From positions 1-12,246 of the forward strand of contig JAQVGK010000047.1 in assembly GCA_028696755.1 (NCBI GenBank): DNA of 12,246 nucleotides, in the 5' to 3' direction. Below are positions 1-7,240 of this stretch, piece after piece. Under the pieces are notes generated by a model, which was not told the DNA's origin, ran no database searches, and saw only the letters and a list, made by a program, of their open reading frames with translations. The stretch is from Bacteroidales bacterium. GTDB lineage: Bacteria; Bacteroidota; Bacteroidia; Bacteroidales; ML635J-15. Position 1 is the first letter of the stretch; every line of letters begins with the position of its first letter. A program made the position numbers and the translations under genes.

Positions 1-1044
1 TGGGCGCATTTTTACAATTTCTGGAACTGGCTGGCCTTCGCAAACATCTTTGCCAAGAGCTTTAGCTACAATATTAGGATTTAACTCACCATCGCGTGGT
101 AATGTTCCATCCAAACGGCCCATAATTTTTATTCCCTCGTTAAAGAAACCACGAAGTTCTTTTTCAACCAATGGATAACCATCCTCTAGAACAAGAATGC
201 TTTCACATTCATTTCTGAGTTTGGTTAAATGATTTTCAGGAATTGGATATTGTGAGATTTTCACAACAGGATGAGGACAGTTTCCATCAAAATTTTCCAT
301 CAAATAATTATATCCGATACCACAAGCAACGATTCCAAATTTTTTATCGGCACCATCAATATATTTGTTGTATTTCGACTCGTTAGATGCAGCTTTTATT
401 GCTGTTTGCATCTCAAGCAATTTCTTGTAGTTGCGTCTGGCTATTGCAGGTAACAGGACAAACTGTCTTGGGTCTTTAGGTAATGAACCTGCCAATTGAT
501 TTTTCTTATCGTATGTTTCAACTCCTGCCCTCGAGTGAGCTAATCTAGTGGTTAATCTTAACAAAACAGGCACATTATATTTTTCAGAAATCTCAAAACC
601 AGTATAAGCCATTTCGTATGCTTCTTGCTGATTCGATGGTTCAAGAATTGGAATAAGTGCAAAATCACCGTAAAATCTTGAATCCTGCTCATTTTGAGAT
701 GAGTGCATTGATGGATCGTCGGCAGCAACAACAATCAGTCCACCATTTACACCAGTAACAGCAGCATTAACAAATGCGTCAGCTGCAACATTTAAACCTA
801 CGTGTTTCATCTGAGCCATTGCTCTCTTTCCTGCATACGACATCCCAATAGCAGCTTCCATTGCAGTTTTTTCGTTTGCCGACCAAGTGCAGTGAATTCC
901 TTTTTGTGCAGCTTCTTTAGAGTGCTGGACATATTCCATAATTTCGGTAGAAGGCGTTCCCGGATAAGCATAAAATCCAGATATTCCTCCATCAATCGCT
1001 CCCTGAGCAATGGCTTCGTCGCCTAATAAAAGTAACTTTTGCAT
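1..1044 (-). CDS. iorA: Indolepyruvate:ferredoxin oxidoreductase alpha subunit (N-terminal part, runs off the left edge)
   Basis: Reading the minus strand from the ATG at 1044-1042 gives 348 codons with no stop before the window edge, so the 3' part is missing. The protein begins MQKLLLLGDEAIAQGA and shows the pyrimidine-binding domain of thiamine-diphosphate 2-oxoacid:ferredoxin oxidoreductases: YPGTPSTEI (residues 27-35), WSANEKTAMEAAIG with the likely cofactor-activating Glu58, MKHVGLNVAAD (79-89) and the IorA hallmark DDPSMHSSQNEQDSR (109-123), followed by the domain II region. Family members convert aryl-pyruvates (from Trp, Phe, Tyr) plus CoA to aryl-acyl-CoA, CO2 and reduced ferredoxin, working with a small IorB subunit. 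The C-terminal thiamine-pyrophosphate domain and ferredoxin-like [4Fe-4S] domain would lie outside the window. An in-frame stop at 1065-1063 and no other ATG between it and 1044 fix the start. No Shine-Dalgarno or clear TAnnTTTG promoter is seen upstream. Identity is very likely; substrate range is inferred. Confidence 0.93.
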   Translation of the reverse strand, partial: MQKLLLLGDEAIAQGAIDGGISGFYAYPGTPSTEIMEYVQHSKEAAQKGIHCTWSANEKTAMEAAIGMSYAGKRAMAQMKHVGLNVAADAFVNAAVTGVNGGLIVVAADDPSMHSSQNEQDSRFYGDFALIPILEPSNQQEAYEMAYTGFEISEKYNVPVLLRLTTRLAHSRAGVETYDKKNQLAGSLPKDPRQFVLLPAIARRNYKKLLEMQTAIKAASNESKYNKYIDGADKKFGIVACGIGYNYLMENFDGNCPHPVVKISQYPIPENHLTKLRNECESILVLEDGYPLVEKELRGFFNEGIKIMGRLDGTLPRDGELNPNIVAKALGKDVCEGQPVPEIVKMRP

Positions 1045-1301
1045 ATCTATTTTTTGTTTGTTTTATTTGCATTTTAAGTGGACGAAAATAATAATAATTC
1101 CTGAATTTATAAAACTATTAAAGCTCAATTTGACAAATTAAGCTGTAAAACATACAGTATTTAAGCAAGATTTATATCAATGGCTTAAGTAGATTTTTTT
1201 TATTTGCACACTAAGTTTACTCAACACAATTTGCTGAAAGAATTGTATGACTAGCTATACCTTCCTGAAATAAATAAAAATAGCCAAATGCGGAGACCTT
1301 G

Positions 1302-2642
1302 TTAGTCAATCTTTTTCAGCTCTTTTGAAGCTTGTTCATGTCCTTGATTTGCAGCTTTAGTCATCCATTCTTTTGCCTTAAGATTGTCTTTTTGAAAGCC
1401 GACTCCATTCTTATAACATTTTGCTAAATTATACTGAGCATCGGCATTGCCTTGTTCGGCTGCGATAGTAAACCATGTTGTGGCTTTTTTAAGGTCTTTC
1501 TCAACACCAGTACCTTCCAGATAATAAGTCCCGAGCAAATTTTGAGATGGTGCATATCCAGCTTGAGCAGCCTCAAAGAGGAGCTCTGCCGACCTCCTCA
1601 TATTCAATTTTACACCTTGACCTTTCGAATTACAAACTGCCAAATTATGCAAAGCTTCGGGCATCTTTGTAAGTGCAGCTTTATTGTACATCTCAACAGC
1701 TTTGCGATAATCTGTTTTTACACCATAACCATAATAATAACAGTTTCCCAAATTGTTTTGAGCTTTCGTATTTAATGCCCCTGCTGCCTTCGAGTACCAT
1801 TCAAAAGCTTTGTCATAATTTTGTGTGGTTCCAATTCCTTTTTCGTAATATTCACCAACTTTATTTTGAGCATCTATATTACCTTGTTCGGCCGCTTTTA
1901 AATACCACTCAAATGCTTTGGAGTTACTTTGATTAACGCCATCTCCTACCTCGTAACAATTCGCTAAATAAAATTGAGCATCTTTATCCCCATTTTCGGC
2001 AATAGATGTGTATAATTCAACAGCTTTAGCCGGATTTTGAGCAACACCCTTGCCATATCTATAAGCGTAAGCCAGTTCAGATTGTGCATTTACATGACCA
2101 TTTTCAGCAGCATAAGTAAAATACTCAACTGCTTTTGCTTCATTCTTTAATATTCCATTTCCGTCATTATAACAGCGAGCTAAATAATAAAATGACTCGA
2201 TATCATTCTTGTTTTCAATAGCTTTTTTCAACCATTTTACGGCTTGTTTCCCATCCGAAAGAGTTCCTTTTCCATTATAATAACAGTATCCCAGAACTCC
2301 ATAAGCCTTGTCGAATCCTTGCTCGGCAGCCTTTTCCGACCATTGTAATGCTTTAGAATAGCTTTGCTTTGTTCCGGTTCCGTTAAAATAGCATTGTCCA
2401 AGATAATATTGGGCAAAAGCATTACCACCTTTAGCCCCAGCCGTTAGCAATTTAAACGCTGCTTTTAAATCTTTTTCCACATTAGTGCCAGTAAGGTAAT
2501 AAAACCCAAGTTGACCTTGTGCCTCGGCACTGCCCTGTTCCACTTTTTCTTTAAGAGTTTCAATGTCGGTTTCAACAACTTCTTGGGAAAACAAAATAAA
2601 TGTAAAACTCATAATTGCGATTAGTAGTAGTAACTTTTTCAT
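1302..2642 (-). CDS. Secreted Sel1-like repeat (SLR/TPR-like) protein
   Basis: This 446-residue protein starts with a signal peptide (MKKLLLLIAIMSFTFILFSQ, cleavage near the Ser-Gln at 19-20, a common Bacteroidetes arrangement without a lipobox Cys). The rest is an uninterrupted solenoid of about eleven 36-residue Sel1-like repeats, each of the form A-E-x-G-x-x-x-A-Q-x-x-L-G-x-C-Y-x-x-G-x-G-V-x-x-(N/D)-x-x-K-A-x-x-W-x-x-K-A, plus a short partial repeat at the end (ANQGHEQASKELKKID). Many repeats carry an extra LGxCYYxG Cys/Tyr pattern. Sel1 repeats are alpha-helical protein-protein interaction scaffolds; no enzymatic domain is present, so the partner is unknown. The product should act in the periplasm or be secreted. 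It is transcribed divergently from the OmpA-family gene starting at 2983, which also has an N-terminal TPR-like region, so a joint envelope role is possible but not shown. No convincing terminator is visible after the stop; iorA follows 257 bp downstream on the same strand. Confidence 0.9.
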   Translation of the reverse strand: MKKLLLLIAIMSFTFILFSQEVVETDIETLKEKVEQGSAEAQGQLGFYYLTGTNVEKDLKAAFKLLTAGAKGGNAFAQYYLGQCYFNGTGTKQSYSKALQWSEKAAEQGFDKAYGVLGYCYYNGKGTLSDGKQAVKWLKKAIENKNDIESFYYLARCYNDGNGILKNEAKAVEYFTYAAENGHVNAQSELAYAYRYGKGVAQNPAKAVELYTSIAENGDKDAQFYLANCYEVGDGVNQSNSKAFEWYLKAAEQGNIDAQNKVGEYYEKGIGTTQNYDKAFEWYSKAAGALNTKAQNNLGNCYYYGYGVKTDYRKAVEMYNKAALTKMPEALHNLAVCNSKGQGVKLNMRRSAELLFEAAQAGYAPSQNLLGTYYLEGTGVEKDLKKATTWFTIAAEQGNADAQYNLAKCYKNGVGFQKDNLKAKEWMTKAANQGHEQASKELKKID

Positions 2643-2692
2643 AATAATGTTAATTTAATATGAACATATTGCATTTGGTTGATTATTATTTG

Positions 2693-2700
2693 CAAATTTA
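2693..2700 (-). promoter_or_regulatory. Possible -7 element for the Sel1-repeat gene
   Basis: On the minus strand this reads TAAATTTG, matching the Bacteroidetes -7 consensus TAnnTTTG, and lies about 50 nt upstream of the ATG at 2642. No TTTG-like -33 element is found at the expected 19-21 nt spacing, so the call is weak. Confidence 0.3.
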
Positions 2701-2920
2701 TGAAAATAAATGGTTATTTGGATTAAAAACATAAAAATAATCAAAACGAGAGGTAATTTCTTTAAAAATCCAAATTTGAGTTAAGTTGTCGAATAAAATT
2801 ATCAAAACCAAGACCTAATTTGAAACAACATTTGCAACCCTTGTTCAAAATAATTAGTTTGATAGATGTAGGAAAAAAAACAAAAATAAGTGTTGGTTAA
2901 TAAAACAATGATTTTTTAAC

Positions 2921-2958
2921 TTTGTTTTGTATGGAAATTTTGTATTTTTGTATTTTTG
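2921..2958 (+). promoter_or_regulatory. Bacteroidetes-type promoter with tandem -7 elements for the OmpA-family gene
   Basis: Two TAnnTTTG matches, both TATTTTTG, stand back to back at 2943-2950 and 2951-2958 as part of an 8-bp tandem duplication (GTATTTTT twice, 2942-2957). Two TTTG -33 candidates lie upstream at 2921-2924 (18 nt before the first -7) and 2926-2929 (21 nt before the second). Either register gives a leader of roughly 20-30 nt before the ATG at 2983. The second -7 overlaps a TTG codon at 2956 that is in frame with the gene, which argues against that TTG as the start. Confidence 0.6.
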
Positions 2959-2982
2959 GGAAAATTAGTAATTTGTGAATTT

Positions 2983-5076
2983 ATGAAGAAATATAACTTA
3001 ATCCTGAGTGGGCTAATGATTTTGTTGTTAGCATTTATGCTCAGCACCCCTGTTAATGCAGCAAATAAGGAGCAAAAAAAGCAATGGAAAGAAGCTGAAG
3101 AACTAATTACAAATGACGAATTCAGCGATGCGCTAAAAATATATCTGGATCTTTTTAAAACTGATCCTCAAAACTTTCACTTTGCTTACAAGATAGGATA
3201 TTGCTACGTGAGCGGGGAGTCTAACCAAGACATAAATGCTTGTATTGATTTTCTTAAAATGGCTTGCGAAAATACAACTCCTAAATTTAAAAATTCATTT
3301 TCGGAAAAGAAAGCTCCAGTTTTCTCTTGGTATTACCTTGGTGTAGCATACCGATTAAACAAAGAATACGACAAAGCTATTGACTGTTTCAAAACATTTC
3401 AGCAATCAGCCTCGAAAAAAGATGGCAAGATTATCGACCCTGTATTTATTGATCGAGAAATTCAAAGTTGTAAAGATGCTAAAGAATCGTTTGATCGTGA
3501 GCGAATGACTGTTGAGCAAATTTTAGTTAAAGATTTGAAAGACCCAAATGTTAGATGCCCAATTTTAGCATATACAGCAAACAGATTAATCTTTACCAAC
3601 GGAAAATACAACATTTTCCCTCCAGATATAAACTGGGAAAAAGATTACAGTGATGGGCCATTCGACAAAGTTTTCAAAGCCAAACGTGATGATGACGGCA
3701 CAGCCTTTCACACTCCAGAGGCTATTGGTAAAGACTTACAAATTGCATATCCATACATTCCGGTTACTGCAACCGCAGACGGCTCTGAGTTATATCTTAT
3801 TGTTGACAAAAACGACAATGGCGATATTTATATGAGTAAGTTTGAAAACGGGAAATATCAACCAGCAAAAAAAGTAAAAGGTCTTAATACTCGTAAATGG
3901 GAATCTCATGCATCTATTACTGCCGATGGAAAAAGAATGTACTTTACCAGTATGCGTAAAGGTGGTATCGGTGGACTAGATATTTGGTATAGCGATCGCG
4001 ACGATGAAGGTAAATGGCAAAAACCGGTAAATATGGGCTCAACAATTAATACAGAGTTCCATGAAGAAATGCCATATGTTATTAGAAACGGAAATGCAAT
4101 TTATTTTAGCTCTGAAGGCCATGTTAATGTCGGAGGATTCGATGTATTTTATTCTAATTACGATGAACAAAGTAAATCGTGGACAAAGCCACAAAATCTA
4201 GGCTATCCTTTTTCTACAGCCGGCAATGATATGGGATATATTGTTGAAAATACTCCTGTTTTTGCATTCTGCCCAGTAAATGATAATAAAAGACGTGAAG
4301 GAGTTGGAGAATGTGATTGTATTAGCTTACTTGATGAAGAGGCTCCACAACTTGCAACAATTATTGGATTGATCGAGCTTGATCCAGATAATGAAGACAT
4401 TTTAATGCAGACAAGAGTTAAACTTGTTGACAAAACAACTGGTCAGGAAGTTCAGGATGTTAATGTTGACGAGGATGGAAATTATAAACTTGTTGATGTT
4501 AAATCTGGTTCCTATGATATTGTAGCTTACATCCCAAATCGTGATTTGATGTCAATCAGCATCAATGTTCCACTTAACGAAGAGTGGGATATTACTGGTC
4601 AAAATATGAAAATTAATATTGATGATATTATTGCTGCAAACAATCAGAATGATGTTAACAATCAAACATTTGATGAACCAGTTTATTGCGAAAACATTTT
4701 CTTCGACTTTGACAAACACGATATTAAGCCAGAGTTCTATGCTAACTTAAATGGCTTGGCTGAATGGCTAAAGAATAATCCAGAAACTGTAATTAAACTT
4801 GCCGGTCACACCGACCATTATGGTACAGAGCTTTATAATGTTGATTTGAGCCGTAGAAGAGCAGAAATGGTTGCTACCTACTTAATGGATAAAGGTGTAT
4901 CTCAAAAACAGTTAATAGTTAAGTACGAAGGCGAAACTAACGGAATTACAATTCCAGTTGATGAAGATCACATTCGTCGCTTAAACCGTAGAGTTGTTTT
5001 CGAAATAATTGTACAAGGAGATCCTGAGATGGAAGTAAAGCCAATTATTGTTCCTGAAGAATATAGAAGAAAATAA
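2983..5076 (+). CDS. OmpA-family envelope protein: TPR, PD40 propeller, carboxypeptidase-regulatory-like domain, OmpA C-terminal domain (PorE-like architecture)
   Basis: The ATG at 2983 gives 697 residues with a clean signal peptide (hydrophobic core about 5-20, cleavage likely after VNA at 24-26). An in-frame TTG at 2956 would add nine residues before the signal peptide and overlaps the promoter, so it is rejected. Domains in order: TPR-like helices (about 30-175); WD40-like PD40 beta-propeller (about 190-450, with blades such as SITADGKRMYFTSMRKGG, 311-328, and YFSSEGHVNVGGFDVFYS, 374-391); a small beta-sandwich of carboxypeptidase-regulatory type (about 457-530); and an OmpA C-terminal peptidoglycan-binding domain (about 568-676). 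In the last domain Asp611 and Arg626 keep the 15-residue spacing of the diaminopimelate-binding Asp271/Arg286 pair of E. coli OmpA. This is the domain order described for PorE of the type IX secretion system, but there is no lipobox Cys after the signal peptide, unlike lipoprotein PorE. It probably anchors an envelope complex to peptidoglycan. A T9SS role is an inference from architecture only; Bacteroidetes encode many such paralogues. Confidence 0.9.
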   Translation: MKKYNLILSGLMILLLAFMLSTPVNAANKEQKKQWKEAEELITNDEFSDALKIYLDLFKTDPQNFHFAYKIGYCYVSGESNQDINACIDFLKMACENTTPKFKNSFSEKKAPVFSWYYLGVAYRLNKEYDKAIDCFKTFQQSASKKDGKIIDPVFIDREIQSCKDAKESFDRERMTVEQILVKDLKDPNVRCPILAYTANRLIFTNGKYNIFPPDINWEKDYSDGPFDKVFKAKRDDDGTAFHTPEAIGKDLQIAYPYIPVTATADGSELYLIVDKNDNGDIYMSKFENGKYQPAKKVKGLNTRKWESHASITADGKRMYFTSMRKGGIGGLDIWYSDRDDEGKWQKPVNMGSTINTEFHEEMPYVIRNGNAIYFSSEGHVNVGGFDVFYSNYDEQSKSWTKPQNLGYPFSTAGNDMGYIVENTPVFAFCPVNDNKRREGVGECDCISLLDEEAPQLATIIGLIELDPDNEDILMQTRVKLVDKTTGQEVQDVNVDEDGNYKLVDVKSGSYDIVAYIPNRDLMSISINVPLNEEWDITGQNMKINIDDIIAANNQNDVNNQTFDEPVYCENIFFDFDKHDIKPEFYANLNGLAEWLKNNPETVIKLAGHTDHYGTELYNVDLSRRRAEMVATYLMDKGVSQKQLIVKYEGETNGITIPVDEDHIRRLNRRVVFEIIVQGDPEMEVKPIIVPEEYRRK

Positions 5077-5080
5077 ACAA

Positions 5081-5111
5081 AAAATGCGGTGAAATCCACC
5101 GCATTTTTTTT
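5081..5111. terminator. Bidirectional intrinsic terminator between the OmpA-family gene and tdh
   Basis: A perfect 11-bp stem AAAATGCGGTG / CACCGCATTTT (5081-5091 with 5097-5107) closes a 5-nt loop. It is followed by a T run on the plus strand to 5111, and its A run at 5079-5084 makes a U tract on the minus strand. It lies 4 bp after the OmpA-family stop and 19 bp beyond the tdh stop, so it serves both convergent genes. Confidence 0.93.
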
Positions 5112-5130
5112 ATCGTTTAGTTTAAAATTC

Positions 5131-6159
5131 CTACTGCCAATCCAAGATCACTTTACCGCAACTTCCACTATCCATTGCTTCGAATCCTTTGATAAATTCG
5201 TCAACTTTATAACGATGAGTAATTACCGGCTTAATATTCAATCCGGCCAAAAGCATAGCTTCCATTTTGTACCATGTTTCGTACATCTCGCGACCGTAAA
5301 TACCTTTGAGTTTCAATCCTTTAAAAATAATCTCGTTCCAATTTACTGGAGATGTTGATGGTAAAATTCCAAGAAGCGCAATTGATCCACCATTATACAT
5401 TGCAGAAACCATTTGATTAAAAGCAATGCCATTACCCGAACACTCAAGACCAATATCAAAACCTTGCAAATTATTCTTTTCGAGAACTGTTTTCAAATCT
5501 TCCTTAAGTGGATTAACACAAAAATCAGCTCCCATTGTTCTAGCAAGCTCTAATCTATATTCGTTAGGCTCAACGGCAAATACATTACGTGCTCCAGCAA
5601 ACTTTGCAATTGCTACACACATAGCTCCAATAGGACCGCCAGCACCAGTAATAATCACATCCTCACCTAAAAGATTGAAAGATAAAGCCGTATGAGTTGC
5701 ATTTCCATAAGGATCCATTATTGAACAAAGCTCATCTTCAATTTTTTCATTAATTCTAACAACATTTGTGGCAGGAAGAGAAAGATACTCGGCAAAACAT
5801 CCATCGCGATGCACGCCAACACCATAAGTATTTTCGCAAATATGTGCCCAACCCCGTCGACAGTTACGACAAACTCCACACGCGATATGTCCTTCTCCTG
5901 TAACTCGCTCACCGATTGTAAACATATTTTTTACGTTTGCACCTAGTTCGGCAATTTCACCAACATATTCATGTCCAATCGTCATCGGGGTTTTAATGGT
6001 TTTTTGCGACCACTCATCCCATCGGTAAATGTGCAAATCGGTTCCGCAAATAGCAGTTTTCCTAATTTTTATCAACACGTCATCAGGTCCGATTGTTGGA
6101 ACCGGAACATCCTGCATCCATAATCCACGTTCAGCTTTGGCTTTTACTAATGCTTTCAT
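5131..6159 (-). CDS. tdh: L-threonine 3-dehydrogenase (zinc-dependent MDR family)
   Basis: The product, 342 residues from the ATG at 6159, oxidises L-threonine with NAD+ to 2-amino-3-ketobutyrate, which Kbl normally cleaves to glycine and acetyl-CoA; kbl is not in this window. It closely follows bacterial Tdh throughout: [20 protein letters not shown] (31-50) with catalytic-zinc Cys38, GHEYVGE (62-68) with His63 and Glu64, and structural-zinc Cys94, Cys97, Cys100 and Cys108. The diagnostic [20 protein letters not shown] segment and the C-terminal GKVILDW are also present. The acidic residue in FAVEPNEYR at the end of the second Rossmann strand fits NAD specificity. The glycine motif reads GAGGPIG (172-178), one residue longer than the GAGPIG usual in E. 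coli Tdh. A TTG at 6177 would add six residues with no counterpart in the family and lies inside a promoter-like -7 site, so the ATG is chosen. The gene is convergent with the OmpA-family gene and stands alone. Confidence 0.95.
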   Translation of the reverse strand: MKALVKAKAERGLWMQDVPVPTIGPDDVLIKIRKTAICGTDLHIYRWDEWSQKTIKTPMTIGHEYVGEIAELGANVKNMFTIGERVTGEGHIACGVCRNCRRGWAHICENTYGVGVHRDGCFAEYLSLPATNVVRINEKIEDELCSIMDPYGNATHTALSFNLLGEDVIITGAGGPIGAMCVAIAKFAGARNVFAVEPNEYRLELARTMGADFCVNPLKEDLKTVLEKNNLQGFDIGLECSGNGIAFNQMVSAMYNGGSIALLGILPSTSPVNWNEIIFKGLKLKGIYGREMYETWYKMEAMLLAGLNIKPVITHRYKVDEFIKGFEAMDSGSCGKVILDWQ

Positions 6160-6174
6160 TTTTATAATTTTTCC

Positions 6175-6182
6175 CAAAAGTA
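6175..6182 (-). promoter_or_regulatory. tdh: Probable -7 element of the tdh promoter
   Basis: The minus strand reads TACTTTTG, an exact TAnnTTTG match 15 nt before the tdh ATG, which would give a very short leader. The gene gap upstream (6160-6381) supports an independent promoter, but no TTTG -33 element is seen at the canonical distance. Confidence 0.45.
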
Positions 6183-6224
6183 ATAATTAAATTAACTAAT
6201 GATTATGACTTTTGTTAATTATTT

Positions 6225-6254
6225 ATCAGAACGAAAATTATTTTCTTTTCTGAT
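6225..6254. repeat. Interrupted inverted repeat upstream of tdh
   Basis: ATCAGAA (6225-6231) pairs with TTCTGAT (6248-6254), and inside it GAAAA (6233-6237) pairs with TTTTC (6241-6245) around a TTA loop, leaving a small 1x2 internal loop. It sits about 43 bp upstream of the tdh -7 site, where a regulator could bind. It has no U tract and the function is unknown. Confidence 0.45.
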
Positions 6255-6337
6255 CACATTATTTGTCTTCGTCGTAGATAATAAAATAACAAATCATTAA
6301 GATTACAATTATACAAGCTAAAATCTATACTTGATAA

Positions 6338-6362
6338 GATCATTGTTATTAAAACAATGATC
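6338..6362. repeat. Perfect 10-bp inverted repeat downstream of the ThiS-like gene
   Basis: GATCATTGTT (6338-6347) and AACAATGATC (6353-6362) are exact reverse complements around the 5-nt loop ATTAA. The element starts 19 bp beyond the thiS-like stop codon on the minus strand. No U tract follows on either strand, so it is either a weak or Rho-assisted 3'-end hairpin for the aor-thiF-thiS transcript or a protein-binding site ahead of tdh. Confidence 0.55.
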
Positions 6363-6381
6363 GAAATTTACATAACAACGA

Positions 6382-6585
6382 TTAACCACCAGCCAAAAGA
6401 TGTAGTATCATAACAATATCACCATCCTTTACCAATGTGTTTGGATAATCCTCTTTCTCAACAAAAATATCATTTACTCTAACGATTATTTTTGAAAAAG
6501 TAAATTTTTTCAATTCCATTATTTCAGATACAGTCATAGTATCACATTCGAACTCTTCGGGACGATTATTCAAAGTTATTTTCAT
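6382..6585 (-). CDS. thiS: ThiS/MoaD-type sulfur carrier protein (beta-grasp, C-terminal Gly-Gly)
   Basis: This 67-residue protein has the ubiquitin-like fold pattern of ThiS: MKITLNNRPEEF, a TVSEIMELKKF helix, IIVRVNDIFVEKEDYPNT and the near-diagnostic DGDIVMILHLLAGG tail. The C-terminal Gly66-Gly67 is the site that an E1-like enzyme adenylates and converts to a thiocarboxylate. Its start codon lies inside the 3' end of the thiF-like gene (20-nt overlap), which implies translational coupling with its activating enzyme. By sequence it looks like ThiS, which delivers sulfur for the thiazole of thiamine. However, no thiG, thiH, thiE or thiC is nearby and the upstream neighbour is an aldehyde:ferredoxin oxidoreductase. 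I therefore infer a MoaD-like role in tungstopterin synthesis. Family assignment is secure; the pathway is not. Confidence 0.88.
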   Translation of the reverse strand: MKITLNNRPEEFECDTMTVSEIMELKKFTFSKIIVRVNDIFVEKEDYPNTLVKDGDIVMILHLLAGG

Positions 6586-7198
6586 GATGATTTATGATTT
6601 TAGTTATCTGATTTTCATTTTTGCCTAATAAAATCTCAAGAACTGCATTTGCCTGCATATTAGCAACAATCCCAACACGTGGTGCTAAAGGCGGATTATC
6701 CTCACCTATTTCGTTCATTCCATCTCCACAAATAATGAAGTTTCCAAATTGCTTGTCGTGTAGCAGATTACTTGCTCCCCAACCGGCCATACCAATTCCC
6801 ATAACGAGGATTTTATCAGCAAAATTATTCGAAACTGCTTTCATAATCATTTCTTTTGATTCGGTTTTATCAAAAGCTTCCACAATCACATCACATTCGC
6901 TAAACAATTCAGCACATTTCGACTCGTCAAGAAATTCATTGTGCGCTTCTATTATTGTCTCAGGATTAATCCTGCTTAAGTTTTGTTTTAATGTTTCAGC
7001 TTTCGCTTGTCCAATCTGGTCGTAAAAATAATATTGCCTGTTTAAATTCGATTCCTCAATTATATCGAAATCTGCAATAATAAGTTTGCCAACTCCTACC
7101 CTAGCAAGAGCTACCGCACAATTCGACCCTAATCCACCACAACCAGCAATACCAACAGTTTTTGTTTTCAGTATTTTCTTAATCTCTTCAAAATTCAT
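6566..7198 (-). CDS. thiF: ThiF/MoeB/HesA-type E1-like adenylyltransferase (short ThiF family 2 form)
   Basis: The product (210 residues) should activate the C-terminal Gly-Gly of the ThiS-like protein encoded by the overlapping downstream gene, using ATP to form an acyl-adenylate. Visible motifs are the nucleotide-binding loop GCGGLGSN (19-26), the ADFD strand end (42-45), NLNRQ (51-55) with the arginine finger, GQAKAE (63-68) with the conserved Lys66, and the C-terminal LAPRVGIVANMQANAVLEILLG segment typical of short family-2 ThiF proteins. The length is well below the roughly 250 residues of E. coli MoeB or ThiF, and I see no CxxC pairs for the structural zinc and no obvious equivalent of the E1 catalytic Cys. 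The gap of 42 nt from the aor stop contains a terminator and no recognisable promoter, so expression probably depends on readthrough from aor. Alternatives are true thiamine synthesis or another sulfur-transfer pathway. Confidence 0.88.
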   Translation of the reverse strand: MNFEEIKKILKTKTVGIAGCGGLGSNCAVALARVGVGKLIIADFDIIEESNLNRQYYFYDQIGQAKAETLKQNLSRINPETIIEAHNEFLDESKCAELFSECDVIVEAFDKTESKEMIMKAVSNNFADKILVMGIGMAGWGASNLLHDKQFGNFIICGDGMNEIGEDNPPLAPRVGIVANMQANAVLEILLGKNENQITKIINHHENNFE

Positions 7199-7209
7199 AA
7201 AAGCAATTT

Positions 7210-7235
7210 AAAAAAAGCCCTTTTTACAGGGCTTT
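7210..7235 (-). terminator. Intrinsic terminator after aor, before the ThiF-like gene
   Basis: On the minus strand AAAGCCC (7235-7229), an 8-nt loop and GGGCTTT (7220-7214) form a 7-bp stem that runs directly into a U tract of seven (7216-7210). It begins 5 bp after the aor stop codon and ends 11 bp before the thiF-like ATG at 7198. Termination here would set aor mRNA far above thiF-thiS mRNA. Confidence 0.85.
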
Positions 7236-7240
7236 ATAAA

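Larger units (their letters stand above)
2643..2982. other. Divergent intergenic region (Sel1-repeat gene / OmpA-family gene)
   Basis: This 340-bp AT-rich stretch contains no ORF that resembles a gene. It holds the probable promoter of the plus-strand OmpA-family gene at its right end (2921-2958) and a possible -7 element for the minus-strand Sel1 gene at its left end (2693-2700). I see no tRNA, small-RNA-like hairpin or riboswitch in the middle part (about 2701-2920). Confidence 0.7.

Noticed and set aside
807..1010. Minus- and plus-strand short ORFs (67 and 74 codons) around 802-1026
   Set aside because: They are out-of-frame shadows of iorA, whose frame is open through the whole of 1-1044 and carries clear family motifs.
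1143..1157. CTGTA / TACAG inverted repeat upstream of iorA
   Set aside because: Only 5 bp per arm, expected by chance in DNA of this composition.
1161..1201. TTAAGC / GCTTAA inverted repeat followed by a T run, terminator-like on the plus strand
   Set aside because: The stem is only 6 bp with a 16-nt loop, and no plus-strand gene lies upstream; both flanking genes are on the minus strand.
7199..7240. TPP riboswitch or molybdenum/tungsten cofactor riboswitch before thiF-thiS or aor
   Set aside because: The 42-bp gap is too small and holds only a terminator; the aor leader of about 50 nt is also too short for either riboswitch.
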